From assembly GCA_035547835.1 (NCBI GenBank), contig DASZTW010000008.1:1-64000 (forward strand): a stretch of 64,000 nt of DNA, in the 5' to 3' direction. The notes under the pieces are model-generated. The model worked only from the letters and a program-made list of their open reading frames with translations, was not told the origin of the DNA and made no database searches. This document shows, piece by piece, positions 9,196 to 18,249 of the stretch. How positions within the stretch are numbered: position 1 is the first letter of the stretch; every line of letters begins with the position of its first letter. This DNA is from Acidimicrobiales bacterium. GTDB lineage: Bacteria > Actinomycetota > Acidimicrobiia > Acidimicrobiales > Iamiaceae. A program made the position numbers and the translations under genes.

Positions 9196-9357
9196 ATGGC
9201 TGTGATCCGAAGCGAATACCCCGACTATCCCGAGACCGACTTCACGACCGAGCAGCTCAACGAGATGTTCCGCGACGAACTCGGTGACGAGGAGTACGAA
9301 CGGATCTTCGGTGATGCCGAGTCAGCTTCACTTCACGACGTACGGCGTCCGCGCTGA
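9196..9357 (+). CDS. Small acidic hypothetical protein (53 aa)
   Basis: The ATG follows GAAGGAAACGAG, a good ribosome site about 10 bases upstream. The product is strongly acidic (YPDYPETDFTTEQLNEMFRD, then ELGDEEYERIFGD) and probably helical. The upstream part of the same open frame looks non-coding, so translation starts here. Size and charge resemble antitoxins or anti-restriction proteins, but no family is recognised. It lies in the mobile patch between two ATPase genes. Confidence 0.45.
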   Translation: MAVIRSEYPDYPETDFTTEQLNEMFRDELGDEEYERIFGDAESASLHDVRRPR

Positions 9358-9452
9358 CGCGAGCAGGGCGCGGGAGAACCACGCGCGGGCTTGGTTTTTG
9401 TGGGAATTCGGCGGCTACCCGAAGACGGCCGTCATGGCGCTTGGCGCGCGGA

Positions 9453-12071
9453 CTACGCCAGTGCGTGCGGTTCGTGCACGCCAAGGTTCTCGCCCCACGC
9501 GCTCAAGGCCTTCAGAACGCGTTGATAGCTCGGTGGGAGAGCTTCGCCGTCCCAATCCGCCACTACCGCCTGGATTGTGCTGAAGTCGTCACGCCGGGCC
9601 ACGCCAAGTCGGTGGAGTACGTGGTTCTTGAACGAGCCCCACGCGGGATCCCAGGTTTCGCGCATCACAGCCCACGACTCAAAGCCCGCGAATTGTGCGC
9701 GCATGCACGCTTCTGGCAGCGCGGCAATGACATCGGGCTCGTCGAACGGTATCGACGCGCACGGCACGCCCCTTTCGCGCAATCCGAGTACCCGGTGCAC
9801 ACTCCGTACCTCGTCAGTCACGTTCGCGTGCGGATCGCCCGCGATGACTTTGAGCTGCTCGCGAGTGACATCGTCGAACAACACCGCTATCGGCAGTCTG
9901 AGGGCCGCGGCGAGCTGGCCCTCTACTAGTGCCCTCGCCTTCGAATGACCACCGATCGGGATGACCACGAGCCGATTATCCGTGAGCGTCTTTGCACCGA
10001 ATGCCTCAAGCACGCATTTGTCGGCCTCGCCCTCCACGACAACCACGCCCTTCACCAACTCAGCCACGCGCGTCCACCCCAACCCAAGGTCATCGGCCAC
10101 ATCGTTCATGCTCTCCATGATCGACAGTTGCATCGACCGCACCTGGGTTCCCCACTCGGGGTCCCGCACGACCCGTAGCACCTGGCCTTGGCCTGGCGCC
10201 AGCCGCAAGAACGGCTGGGCGTGCGTCGCCACGATCGTGGTCCATCGACGCGACATCTCAATGCACCACCGCACTACGTCCTGTTGCGCACGAGGGTGCA
10301 GGTGCAGTTCGGGCTCGTCGGCCAACAACAGATGTGTCATGTCCACTGTTGGTCGCACGGCCAGCACGCGGTCCCTGATGACAGCGGACAGATCTTCGGA
10401 GTCCACGCTGCACGGTGCATCGGCAGCGACCGAGCGGAACCTCGACCGAACATCAGAAATGGCAAGATCGGTGACCAGGCAGACCCATCGCGCGAGTCCC
10501 GACGAGAGGGCGTGGAGCATTGTGAACTCGCCACGCACGTCGACCAATCCAACAGCGAGTTGCGTCACCGCAAGGTGTTCCGGTGGAAGGATCACGATCC
10601 TCCCTGCTTCCGCCAAGAAGTCCGGTGCGAGCTCATTGGCGACCGCCTCCACCGCTAGCAGACTGGCACGGACCGCGGCCTGCGCTTCCATGGACTCAGC
10701 AAACCACTGGTTCGTCGGACCGCCCGTGCCAATGTCATGAGCGAGCAGACGCAGGAACGCCGCGACCTCGTGGAGATCGTCACGCTCGTTGCGCTCGGCC
10801 AGGTCGAGCACCCGATCGGTGAGGGTTATGAGACTCTGCCGATCACCCACCGCCGCCCAGGCATCGTCCCCTTGGGAGTCAATGCCGCGCACGCGCACGT
10901 GGGTCGCACGTCCTGGGCACACGGCGACGCCGTACCGGTCCTCCCAACCGATGGCCGACCTGGCGTGGTCTTCCCAGAAACCCGGGCGCTCGTCGCATTC
11001 ACCGAGGGCGATCGTCGTGACGGTCGATTGGAGGTCACCGACCAGCGGCCTGGCCAAGCTTGGCAGCACCTCAAGCAAGCGCTGCCCAATCGTCTCCGTG
11101 TCGGGGGTGAGGCTCGACGTGGTTACCGAAGGCCCGTTCACCTGGAAGCGGCTGAGTATCTCCGCAGACTCCTCATCCGACTCGACGACTGTTTCGAACC
11201 ACTCGTCCACCAGCGAGCTGCCGCTCTTCGGATGATCGCTGAGGTACTGACAAATGATTTGTCGGCTCTCGCGAATGACGCGCGGCGGTACGGCGATGCG
11301 CCACACCTCGCCCCAGCCAACCAAGGTCGCCTCTCTCAGCACCTTGGCCGCCAGCGGCACGAAGACCTCAGCGACGGCGTCGTCGAGCCCGATCGCCAGA
11401 TACCAGCCCACCAGGTCCGGGTCCGGCGCGGTCGGGAGCGCTGTTCCCTGAACCTCGAAGATCACGTCGCTTGGGTGCCGGTCGTCGCCATAAAGGCCGT
11501 CCGTCGCCGGACTCAGCGCGAGCGCGTTCAGAAGCGACGTCTTGCCCGCTCCGTTACGCCCCGCAAGTACGGTCAACGGACTGACGGGGACGACCGCCTC
11601 GTAGATGCAACGGAAACCCTCGACGTTGGCGCGGGTCACCTGGTAGTTCCCTACCGTGCTGAAGTACGCCTGGATCTCGGCGCGACGCTCATGATCCTGC
11701 AAGGCACGAGCGCGTTGTTCACGACTCGCAAGAACCTTCGGGTGAGTGCGCAACGGCCAAAGGAGCGCTGGATCGTAGTTCGGCACAGGACGCGTCGAGA
11801 ACGTGGTCCTGCCGATCTCTTCCCCAAGCAACGGCCGAACCGTTTGATAGTGGCACCCGAGTGCTTCCGCCACCGCCTTCAGTGGCACACCTCGCGTGCC
11901 CTGGATGAGTCGGCCCTGAGCGAGATAGGCATCTGGCCAACTGTGATGCTCGGGAGCCGACGCGATCACGCCGAGTTCGGCGCGGCGCCTCTCCCGAGCG
12001 CGCTCGCGCTGAGACGCCCCCCAGTCTCCCTTGCCGCCATTCATCGGGTTCCAGTCGGCTGACCACGCCAC
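9453..12071 (-). CDS. OLD-family ATP-dependent endonuclease (AAA plus TOPRIM)
   Basis: A 872-residue protein (863 if the ATG at 12044 is used instead of the GTG). The N-terminal 120 residues include a helix-turn-helix-like segment (LKAVAEALGCHYQTVRPLLG). The ABC/SMC-like ATPase has Walker A GRNGAGKT (171-178), an LSSG signature and Walker B HLLLADEPELHLHP near 580. The C-terminal TOPRIM domain has VVVVEGEADKCVLEAFGA near 675 and VLFDDVT near 729, the acidic metal sites of OLD nucleases. Relatives include phage P2 OLD and GajA of Gabija. No UvrD-like GajB partner is present, so it may act alone. Context and more mixed codon use suggest horizontal acquisition. Confidence 0.85.
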   Translation of the reverse strand: MAWSADWNPMNGGKGDWGASQRERARERRRAELGVIASAPEHHSWPDAYLAQGRLIQGTRGVPLKAVAEALGCHYQTVRPLLGEEIGRTTFSTRPVPNYDPALLWPLRTHPKVLASREQRARALQDHERRAEIQAYFSTVGNYQVTRANVEGFRCIYEAVVPVSPLTVLAGRNGAGKTSLLNALALSPATDGLYGDDRHPSDVIFEVQGTALPTAPDPDLVGWYLAIGLDDAVAEVFVPLAAKVLREATLVGWGEVWRIAVPPRVIRESRQIICQYLSDHPKSGSSLVDEWFETVVESDEESAEILSRFQVNGPSVTTSSLTPDTETIGQRLLEVLPSLARPLVGDLQSTVTTIALGECDERPGFWEDHARSAIGWEDRYGVAVCPGRATHVRVRGIDSQGDDAWAAVGDRQSLITLTDRVLDLAERNERDDLHEVAAFLRLLAHDIGTGGPTNQWFAESMEAQAAVRASLLAVEAVANELAPDFLAEAGRIVILPPEHLAVTQLAVGLVDVRGEFTMLHALSSGLARWVCLVTDLAISDVRSRFRSVAADAPCSVDSEDLSAVIRDRVLAVRPTVDMTHLLLADEPELHLHPRAQQDVVRWCIEMSRRWTTIVATHAQPFLRLAPGQGQVLRVVRDPEWGTQVRSMQLSIMESMNDVADDLGLGWTRVAELVKGVVVVEGEADKCVLEAFGAKTLTDNRLVVIPIGGHSKARALVEGQLAAALRLPIAVLFDDVTREQLKVIAGDPHANVTDEVRSVHRVLGLRERGVPCASIPFDEPDVIAALPEACMRAQFAGFESWAVMRETWDPAWGSFKNHVLHRLGVARRDDFSTIQAVVADWDGEALPPSYQRVLKALSAWGENLGVHEPHALA

Positions 12072-12425
12072 GGCATTAGCCCCAGTGCGGCCCTCCGAGA
12101 GAGTCGGCCACGGCGCTCTGGAACCTCTCGGCAGTTGCTATGAAACCCTAATGACGCCCAAACCCGGCTCGGGCGCCTGACCAGGGCAAACGGGTACTTC
12201 GCTAACACCCCGACCGACACGGTACGCAAAGGCCGCCGCCCGCCGCCCGCCCGACCTCGACCCGATGCGTCTGGCCGCTGGGGTAGGTCGCGTCGCGAAC
12301 CGGGCACGGTAGGTCCCTGCGGGGTCTGACGGGCGGGCGGAATGCGCAACCAGTCCCGGGCCGGAACAACCTGTGAAAGGGGTTGCCCTCACGCTGTCAT
12401 GTGAGCTGTTGCGGGACGCTTGATC
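12072..12425. other. Intergenic region between divergent OLD gene and transposase
   Basis: About 350 bases that must carry both divergent promoters. No terminal inverted repeat matching the far side of the transposase was found by eye. No gene is recognised. Confidence 0.4.
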
Positions 12426-14246
12426 GTGGACAGCATCGCGGAGTCGGCTCGCGAGCCCGCACAGCGAGCAGTCGACGAAGCGTTCAACGCCAACACCACG
12501 AACCGCGCGGCGATCGTCGACAACGACGTCCACTGGGCCAGCGCACTGGTCGACAACTCGGGGCTGCCGGACATCATGGCTGAGTGGGAACACGAGGACC
12601 GGGTTGCGCCCGGCGGTGCACCGCGCCGCTACCCGATCCGGGCGTTGCTGGTGGCGATGACGTTGGCTGCTCGGTTCGGTGAGCCTCAACTGCTCACCAA
12701 CTTTCGCGACATCCTGTTCGAGCGGATCTCCCCGACGGCCCGGGCCAGCCTCGGAGTCCCGGAACCTGCCCATGTGGCGGGGCGTCGGGGCCGTCGCCTT
12801 CAGCGCGAAGCGCAGTACCGCACAGTCCGGACGCGATTCCAGACTCTGGTTGCGCTGGTCGGTGGCCGCCAGATCCCCAATGGCACTCGCCTTACCCCCG
12901 ACGAACTCGCGGCGAGGACCAAAGACGGGGACCCGGAGCGGATCGAACGGTGCGAGGAGCGGCTCCACCGCCTCGTCAACGCGGTACTGGAAGCGAGCGT
13001 CCAGCAGGTGCCGCCCGAACTGCGCCGTCGTTGGGAAGGCTCGGTTGCGGTGGATGCCACGCCCGTGCCGGTGTGGGCGCGGCCACCTCGATACGCCAGC
13101 AAGAAGACCAACGCCAAGGCACGGATCGAGCAGTGCTCGGCTGAGCCCGAGGCAGGGTGGTACATGCGTCACCGTGACCGGCGCGACGGAGCAGACGACG
13201 GACCTGCGCCGCCGCCAAACGCGGGCACGAAGGTGCTCCGCAAGTCGCTATGGACCTACGAGGCAACGCTTGTCGTCTCGGGCGCAGCCGAAGCGGAAGC
13301 TGACGGCACCTTCCCCTACCTCGTCGTTGGGATGGCGCCACTGCACAAGCCGGGCTCTGAGCCCGGCCCGAATGCGCTACGTGCGCTGACCTCGATACGA
13401 GACCGAGGCCACCCCGCACGGTACGTGGCTGGGGACCGGGCATACTCCAACGCCAAGCCCGGGACCTTCCAGCTGCCCGCGCGGGCACTCGGCTACGAGC
13501 CTGTGTTCGACTACCGCGACGACCAGCTCGGGGTACAAGCAACACACGAGGGCGCACTCCAAGTAGAAGGCGGTTGGTACTGCCCGTCAATGCCCCGAGC
13601 CCTCGTGAACGCCACGGCCGACTACCGGGCAGGTCGCATCACGTCCGACGTGTACTACAAGCGCATCGCCGCGCGCCGCGATTACCTCATGCGCCAGAAA
13701 GCACGCCCGGACGCGGACGGTTTCACCCGGCTGACCTGCCCCGCAGCAGGACCGTCACCGGCCGCACGGTGCGACCTCAAGCCACGGTCGCTCACCGATA
13801 AGACCGGCGGCAAGACCCACATCACCCTCGTCGACGACGTGCAGGCACATCCGCCGAAGGTCTGCAAGCAGGCAACGGTGAGCTTCCCGCCGATCGCCGG
13901 GGCCAAGTTCGCCCAGCCGCTCCAATACGCGTCGCGATCGTGGCAGTACACCTACAGCACCCTGCGCAACGCCATCGAGGGCTTCAACGGCTATGCCAAA
14001 GACACCGCGAGCGACGCGCTCGCGTCCGCTGGACGTCGGCGGGTGCACGGCAGGGCGGCACAATCCGTGCTCGTCGCATTCACGATCTGCGGTGTGAACC
14101 TGCGCAAGCTCCGCTCGTTCCTCCGACTCGCCGAAGACGACGGCAGCGGCACGTTGCGCAAACCTCGGCGCAAGCGACGCCTCGGCCCAGTCCTGCGCGA
14201 CCATCTCCCGAGCGGGGCCAAGAGCGGCCTGCCAAACACGAGCTGA
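12426..14246 (+). CDS. DDE-type transposase
   Basis: A 606-residue protein using the GTG at 12426; a TTG two codons upstream is possible. Three acidic residues sit in the right contexts for an RNase H-like DDE site: Asp in VAVDATPVPVW (about 210), Asp in YVAGDRAYSN (about 337) and Glu in TLRNAIEGFNGYAKD (about 518). The Arg/Lys-rich C-terminus (RKPRRKRRLG) fits DNA binding. The open frame is intact. I do not recognise the exact IS family. No flanking inverted repeats or target duplication were found, so this may be an old or atypically bounded element. Confidence 0.8.
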   Translation: MDSIAESAREPAQRAVDEAFNANTTNRAAIVDNDVHWASALVDNSGLPDIMAEWEHEDRVAPGGAPRRYPIRALLVAMTLAARFGEPQLLTNFRDILFERISPTARASLGVPEPAHVAGRRGRRLQREAQYRTVRTRFQTLVALVGGRQIPNGTRLTPDELAARTKDGDPERIERCEERLHRLVNAVLEASVQQVPPELRRRWEGSVAVDATPVPVWARPPRYASKKTNAKARIEQCSAEPEAGWYMRHRDRRDGADDGPAPPPNAGTKVLRKSLWTYEATLVVSGAAEAEADGTFPYLVVGMAPLHKPGSEPGPNALRALTSIRDRGHPARYVAGDRAYSNAKPGTFQLPARALGYEPVFDYRDDQLGVQATHEGALQVEGGWYCPSMPRALVNATADYRAGRITSDVYYKRIAARRDYLMRQKARPDADGFTRLTCPAAGPSPAARCDLKPRSLTDKTGGKTHITLVDDVQAHPPKVCKQATVSFPPIAGAKFAQPLQYASRSWQYTYSTLRNAIEGFNGYAKDTASDALASAGRRRVHGRAAQSVLVAFTICGVNLRKLRSFLRLAEDDGSGTLRKPRRKRRLGPVLRDHLPSGAKSGLPNTS

Positions 14247-14474
14247 CCCCAGCCACGCCCGACTCGCAGTGACCACGCGGCTCACGCCGCGGCTTTGTCG
14301 CGCCCGAGCACGGGCGCTGGTGGGCCCCATCCCGTCACCTCGACCCACGATCGCCGTCTAAGACCGGCCAAACAGGCCGTCGAAGGGCGATCCAGCGCTG
14401 CGAGCCGACACCAGATCCGATCGCGGCGGGTTGTGTCGGCATGGGGCGATCAGATACGTCGGTACCCCATCGAG
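14247..14474. other. Spacer between transposase and tRNA-Leu
   Basis: About 230 bases with a short CG-rich dyad near 14275-14302 (GCGGCTCACGCCGC) that may terminate transposase transcription. No copy of the tRNA 3' end was seen here. Confidence 0.3.
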
Positions 14475-14558
14475 TGGGCGAGGGGGGACTTGAACCCCCA
14501 CGTCCTTGCGGACACAGGCACCTGAAGCCTGCGCGTCTGCCAATTCCGCCACTCGCCC
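14475..14558 (-). tRNA. tRNA-Leu (anticodon CAG)
   Basis: On the minus strand the acceptor stem GGGCGAG pairs with CTCGCCC, followed by discriminator A. The anticodon stem CAGGC/GCCTG encloses the loop TTCAGGT, giving anticodon CAG. A long variable arm (TGTCCGCAAGGACGT) and T-arm GGGGG-TTCAAGT-CCCCC complete a class II leucine tRNA. CCA is not encoded. Its 3' end faces the mobile patch at 7.4-14.2 kb, a classic integration geometry, but no integrase or attachment repeat was found. Confidence 0.95.
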
Positions 14559-14631
14559 GAGTGGTGTAGCCGGGTCAGGTTAGCGCGACCCCCTACGGCC
14601 CACGAACGGTGATCGCGGCCAAGATGACCCC

Positions 14632-15540
14632 ATGACCGCGCCGCGCGCCACGCGCCGCCAGGTGCTGAGGGCGGCGGGTTCGGTGGGCCTCGGGGCGTTG
14701 TCATGGGGGCTGCTCGGAGGTTGCGGCTTGCTCCGCGCCGCGGGTCCTGATGTGCCGGCAGCGACGCGGGCGTGGGGCCCGTCGCCGTTGCAGGCAGCCG
14801 ACCTCTACCTCCCGCTCACCAACGCCTCGCTGCCCGCGGCGTCGCTGCCCGTCGTGGTGGTCATCCACGGCGGATACTGGTCACCGCCGTGGAACCGTGC
14901 CATCACCGCGGCCCTCGCGTCGGCGCTGGCGGGACGGGGGTGGGCGGCGTGGAACGTCGACTACCGCTCGCTGGGCCAGGGGGGCGGCTGGCCGGGCACG
15001 TTCGACGACGTGGCGGCGGGTGTCGACGAGCTCGCGTCGCTGGTCACCGAGTACCCGCAGCTCGACCTGAGCCGCGTGGCGGCCGTCGGCCATTCGGCAG
15101 GCGGGCCGCTCGCGCTGTGGGCGGCAGCGCGTCCGAAGCTGCCTGCGGGCGCGCCGGGCGCCAACCCGAAGGTGACGGTGCGGGGGGTGGCCTCGCTGTC
15201 AGGGGTCGACGATCTCGGCGCCTGCGCGGACAGCGACGCGGGAGACGGCGCGTGCCGGCGGCTGTTGGGCGGCACCCCGCAGACGGCGCCGCGCCGCTTC
15301 GCCCTCGCCGACCCGATGCAGCTCGTGCCGTTGCACGTGCCGCAGCTGGTGCTCAACGGCCTCGCCGACGCCACCGTCTCGCCCGACACGGCGCGACGGT
15401 ATGCCGCTCGGGCTGCGGCGAGCGGTGACCGGGTGCAGCTCGCGCTGCTCCCCGGCGTCGACCACAACGAGACGGTTGTGCCGCGCGGCGCGCCGTGGGC
15501 GACCCTGGTGGCCGCGCTGCGACCGATGTTCCTCGGCTGA
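14632..15540 (+). CDS. Exported alpha/beta-hydrolase (esterase/lipase-like)
   Basis: A 302-residue protein. The N-terminus TRRQVLRAAGSVGLG is a twin-arginine-like signal. LLGGC near residues 27-31 resembles a lipobox, so it may be a Tat-exported lipoprotein. The hydrolase core shows the oxyanion motif VVVVIHGGYW, nucleophile elbow AVGHSAGG, and a late GLADATVSPDTA...PGVDHNETV supplying the acid and His. This is the BD-FAE/kynurenine-formamidase-like group. Substrate unknown; probably a carboxylic ester in the envelope or outside the cell. Confidence 0.85.
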   Translation: MTAPRATRRQVLRAAGSVGLGALSWGLLGGCGLLRAAGPDVPAATRAWGPSPLQAADLYLPLTNASLPAASLPVVVVIHGGYWSPPWNRAITAALASALAGRGWAAWNVDYRSLGQGGGWPGTFDDVAAGVDELASLVTEYPQLDLSRVAAVGHSAGGPLALWAAARPKLPAGAPGANPKVTVRGVASLSGVDDLGACADSDAGDGACRRLLGGTPQTAPRRFALADPMQLVPLHVPQLVLNGLADATVSPDTARRYAARAAASGDRVQLALLPGVDHNETVVPRGAPWATLVAALRPMFLG

Positions 15541-15561
15541 TTCCCTAAGGGGGATGGGGTG

Positions 15562-15905
15562 TCAAGCGGTTCGTCTGTTGACGTGATCGTGGCGTGGCGG
15601 GGACGATTGGTGGTGGGGAAGGTCGCCCCGTCTGTCCATGCCGTTGGTGTGTGACCTCACCTGTGCCTTGAGCACTTGTTGGGGGGCCTTCCCCATTCGG
15701 TGGCGGGCGCGTTGGTCGGCGGTGACGGTGAACTGTTCGGCGATGATCTGCTTCGCTTCGGCGGGCGTAACCGGTCGGCCGTCGATGTCGCAGATCACGT
15801 AGGGGGTGCCGCGTTGGAGGACCCGCCAGGCCCGTTCTGCGAGGCGGGCGCCGCCGTCAGGCTGGACCGCTCCGAGGCGCGCGCCGGTGCGCAGTACGCT
15901 CCCGC
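15562..15905 (-). pseudogene. Truncated C-terminal fragment, probably of a transposase or plasmid-type protein
   Basis: The minus-strand frame encodes protein-like sequence with internal logic (RAWRVLQRGTPYVICDIDGRPVTPAEAKQIIAEQFTV, then MGKAPQQVLKAQVRSHT). Its upstream end runs into the TetR gene on the other strand with no proper start, so it looks like a surviving 3' end. The style recalls C-termini of actinobacterial IS proteins, but I cannot name the family. It may mark a past insertion upstream of the TetR gene. Confidence 0.4.
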
Positions 15906-15910
15906 TCGCG

Positions 15911-16558
15911 ATGTCTGCGAGCGAGCCCCGACGGGCGCTGCCACGCGGCCCGCACGGGCTGTCGCGCGAGGAGGTCGAGCGCTCGCAGCGACGCCGGCTC
16001 TTGCAGGCCACCACCGATGTCGTGTCCGAGCGCGGCTACGTGAAGACCACCGTTGCGCACATCCTCGAAGCCGCCGGTGTGTCCCGGGCGACGTTCTACG
16101 CGTTGTTCGCCGACCGCGAGGCCTGCTTTCACGCGGCGTACGCGGCCAACGCAGAGATGGTGGCCGAGGTGATGGAAGCAGAGTTGCGCAAAGTGCGCGC
16201 CGATCGCGACCGCACCCCCCTCGACCGGTTGAGCCGGTTGCTGTACGTGTACCTCGACGCCTTGCGCAGCGCGCCCACGCTCGCGCGGGTGTTCCTCGTC
16301 GAGGTGTACGCGGGTGGCCCGGCCGCCATCGAGCAGCGTCGCCAGTCGCTCGACCGGTTCGTCGACCTGGTGGCCGAGACCCACCGCGGCGAGAAGGGCG
16401 TGCTCGGCACACGCGCCGACCAGCGGTTCGCCGCCCAGGCCTTTGTCGGTGCGGTGAGCTCACTCGTGACCAACGCGGTCGGCGTCGGCGAGACCGACCG
16501 GCTGCTCGATCTCCACGCGCCGCTCATGAAGCTGGCCCGCCAGATCACAAAGTCATAG
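15911..16558 (+). CDS. TetR/AcrR-family transcriptional regulator
   Basis: A 215-residue protein using the ATG at 15911. The N-terminal TetR helix-turn-helix is clear: RRRLLQATTDVVSERGYVKTTVAHILEAAGVSRATFYALFADREACFHAAY. The C-terminal ligand-binding domain is helical and begins near residue 75. It lies just upstream of a secreted esterase on the same strand (78-base gap), which may be its target. The preceding DNA contains a truncated IS-like fragment, so its original promoter may have been replaced. Confidence 0.88.
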   Translation: MSASEPRRALPRGPHGLSREEVERSQRRRLLQATTDVVSERGYVKTTVAHILEAAGVSRATFYALFADREACFHAAYAANAEMVAEVMEAELRKVRADRDRTPLDRLSRLLYVYLDALRSAPTLARVFLVEVYAGGPAAIEQRRQSLDRFVDLVAETHRGEKGVLGTRADQRFAAQAFVGAVSSLVTNAVGVGETDRLLDLHAPLMKLARQITKS

Positions 16559-16636
16559 ACATGAGTGTTTATCTCTTGTAGGGTGCCTCCCAATCGACAA
16601 GCGCGCGGCCGGGGGTCGGCCGTGGGGGAGGTCGCG

Positions 16637-18103
16637 ATGCGACGCACGGCTTGGTTGGGTTTGGCGCTGCTCATGGCCATGGCGGTCGGGGTGTTACCCC
16701 TGGCGACCGCGCCACCGGCGGCCGCCGACGCGCCGACGATGAGCTCGGGCCACGGCATCACCGTCACCGGGTGGCGCTGGATCAGCGCCCGCACGTTCGA
16801 GGTCGACATCAGCACCGCCGACATCGCGCCCGTGGCGGTGAACGGGCCCAACCGCGTGCGGGTCACCCTGCCGAACGACTACTTCTCCTCCGGCACCACC
16901 CGCTACCCGGTGCTGTACCTGCTGCACGGCGGCGCGGGCGGCAACAGCGCCCAGTGGACCACCGGCGGCGGCGCCGAGGAAGCCATCACCAACGGCCAGC
17001 CGCTCATCACCGTGATGCCCGACGGCGGCAAGGTCGGCTGGTTCACCAACTGGGTCAACCAGAGCCAGGGCGCCCAGAACTGGGCCGACTTCTACCTCAA
17101 CCAGCTGATCCCGTGGGTCGACGGCAACTTGCGCACCATCGCCACCAAGCAGGGCCGGGCCATCGCCGGCCTGTCGATGGGCGGCTTCGGCGCCGTGCGG
17201 TTCGCGCAGGACCGCCCCGACCTGTTCGCCTTCGTCGGCAGCTTCTCCGGCGCCGTCGACCTCGGCGACTCCGGCACCCGCACCGTCGTCACCGAACAAG
17301 CCGTGCAATACGGCTTCAACGCCTACGGCCCGTTCGGCAACCCGTTCTGGCCCTTCGACGGCACGTGGAACGCGCTGAACCCGCTGAACCGGGCGTCGCG
17401 CCTGCAAGGCGTGTCGGTGGCGCTCTACGCGGGCGGCGGCAGCAACGACCAGGACGTGCTCGAAGGCACCATGCGCGCCTCGGCCGATCGCTTCAAGGCC
17501 GCCCTCGACGCGGCGGGCGTGCCGGCCTTCTACTGGATGTACGGTCGCCCCGGTGCGTCGCTGCCGTGGGGCTGCGACGGCGGCCACAACTTCGGCTGCT
17601 GGAACTTGGCGCTCAGCGACGCCGTGCCACGCATGATGACCGTGCTGTCGCACCCCGGCGCCGGTGGAGGCACCCCGCCGCCAGCGCAGCCGGTCGCCGA
17701 CGGCGGCTTCGAAGACGCCGGGCTCGGCGCCTGGGCGTGCACCACCAACTGCGGCGCCGACCACGGCGCAGGCCTCGCCCACAGCGGCGCTGGCAACGGC
17801 TGGGTGCGCAACGACACCGGCTGGAACGACATCCACCAGACCATCGCCGTGCAGGCCAACCACACCTACACCGTCACGGCGTGGGTGCGAACGTCGGCCA
17901 ACAACACCGACGGCTACTTCGGCCTGCGCACGCTCGGCGGCCAAGTGCTCGGCGAGACGCAGTTCGCCAACCTCGGCGACTACACCAAGCTCACCGTCAA
18001 CGTGAACACCGGCGCCAACACCAGCGTCGTGCTCTACGGCGGGCTGTGGGCGAACGGCGACACCTGGCTGCAGATCGACGACGTCGCCGCGGTCGCCCAG
18101 TAG
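16637..18103 (+). CDS. Secreted esterase (EstD/Ag85-like) with C-terminal carbohydrate-binding-like module
   Basis: A 488-residue protein. The start follows GGGGGAG with 6-base spacing. The signal peptide MRRTAWLGLALLMAMAVGVL ends near PAAADA. The catalytic domain (to about residue 345) has YPVLYLLHGGAGG, nucleophile elbow IAGLSMGGFGAVRFA and a late His in DGGHNFGCWN, as in the esterase D/antigen 85 family. A short Pro-rich linker leads to a beta-rich module (DGGFEDAGLGAWACTT...HTYTVTAWVRTS) like CBM4/9 domains. It probably deacylates a polysaccharide or transfers acyl groups in the envelope. Confidence 0.88.
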   Translation: MRRTAWLGLALLMAMAVGVLPLATAPPAAADAPTMSSGHGITVTGWRWISARTFEVDISTADIAPVAVNGPNRVRVTLPNDYFSSGTTRYPVLYLLHGGAGGNSAQWTTGGGAEEAITNGQPLITVMPDGGKVGWFTNWVNQSQGAQNWADFYLNQLIPWVDGNLRTIATKQGRAIAGLSMGGFGAVRFAQDRPDLFAFVGSFSGAVDLGDSGTRTVVTEQAVQYGFNAYGPFGNPFWPFDGTWNALNPLNRASRLQGVSVALYAGGGSNDQDVLEGTMRASADRFKAALDAAGVPAFYWMYGRPGASLPWGCDGGHNFGCWNLALSDAVPRMMTVLSHPGAGGGTPPPAQPVADGGFEDAGLGAWACTTNCGADHGAGLAHSGAGNGWVRNDTGWNDIHQTIAVQANHTYTVTAWVRTSANNTDGYFGLRTLGGQVLGETQFANLGDYTKLTVNVNTGANTSVVLYGGLWANGDTWLQIDDVAAVAQ

Positions 18104-18249
18104 GCGACGCGCCGGTGGGCGGACACCGGGGGCCGGCGGGCTGACCGCCGGCCCCTTCGTCGCGTACGCGACCGAAAGGAAGGTCTCCGGAGCACGTAGC
18201 CTGGCGAGTTGCTGAACGCGGCCCGAACGGGTCGCGGCAGGAGGAGCTC

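Noticed and set aside
9314-9583. Possible 89-residue gene overlapping the small acidic protein
   Set aside because: The first 40 residues look protein-like, but the second half is antisense to the end of the OLD gene and there is no ribosome site. It could be a truncated remnant.
12240-14360. Terminal inverted repeats of the transposase at 12426-14246
   Set aside because: Flanks were compared by eye and no matching inverted ends or target duplication were found, so IS boundaries are not called.
14247-14558. Attachment-site duplication at tRNA-Leu
   Set aside because: No second copy of the tRNA 3' end was found between 7183 and 14474, and no integrase is present, so site-specific integration is not supported.
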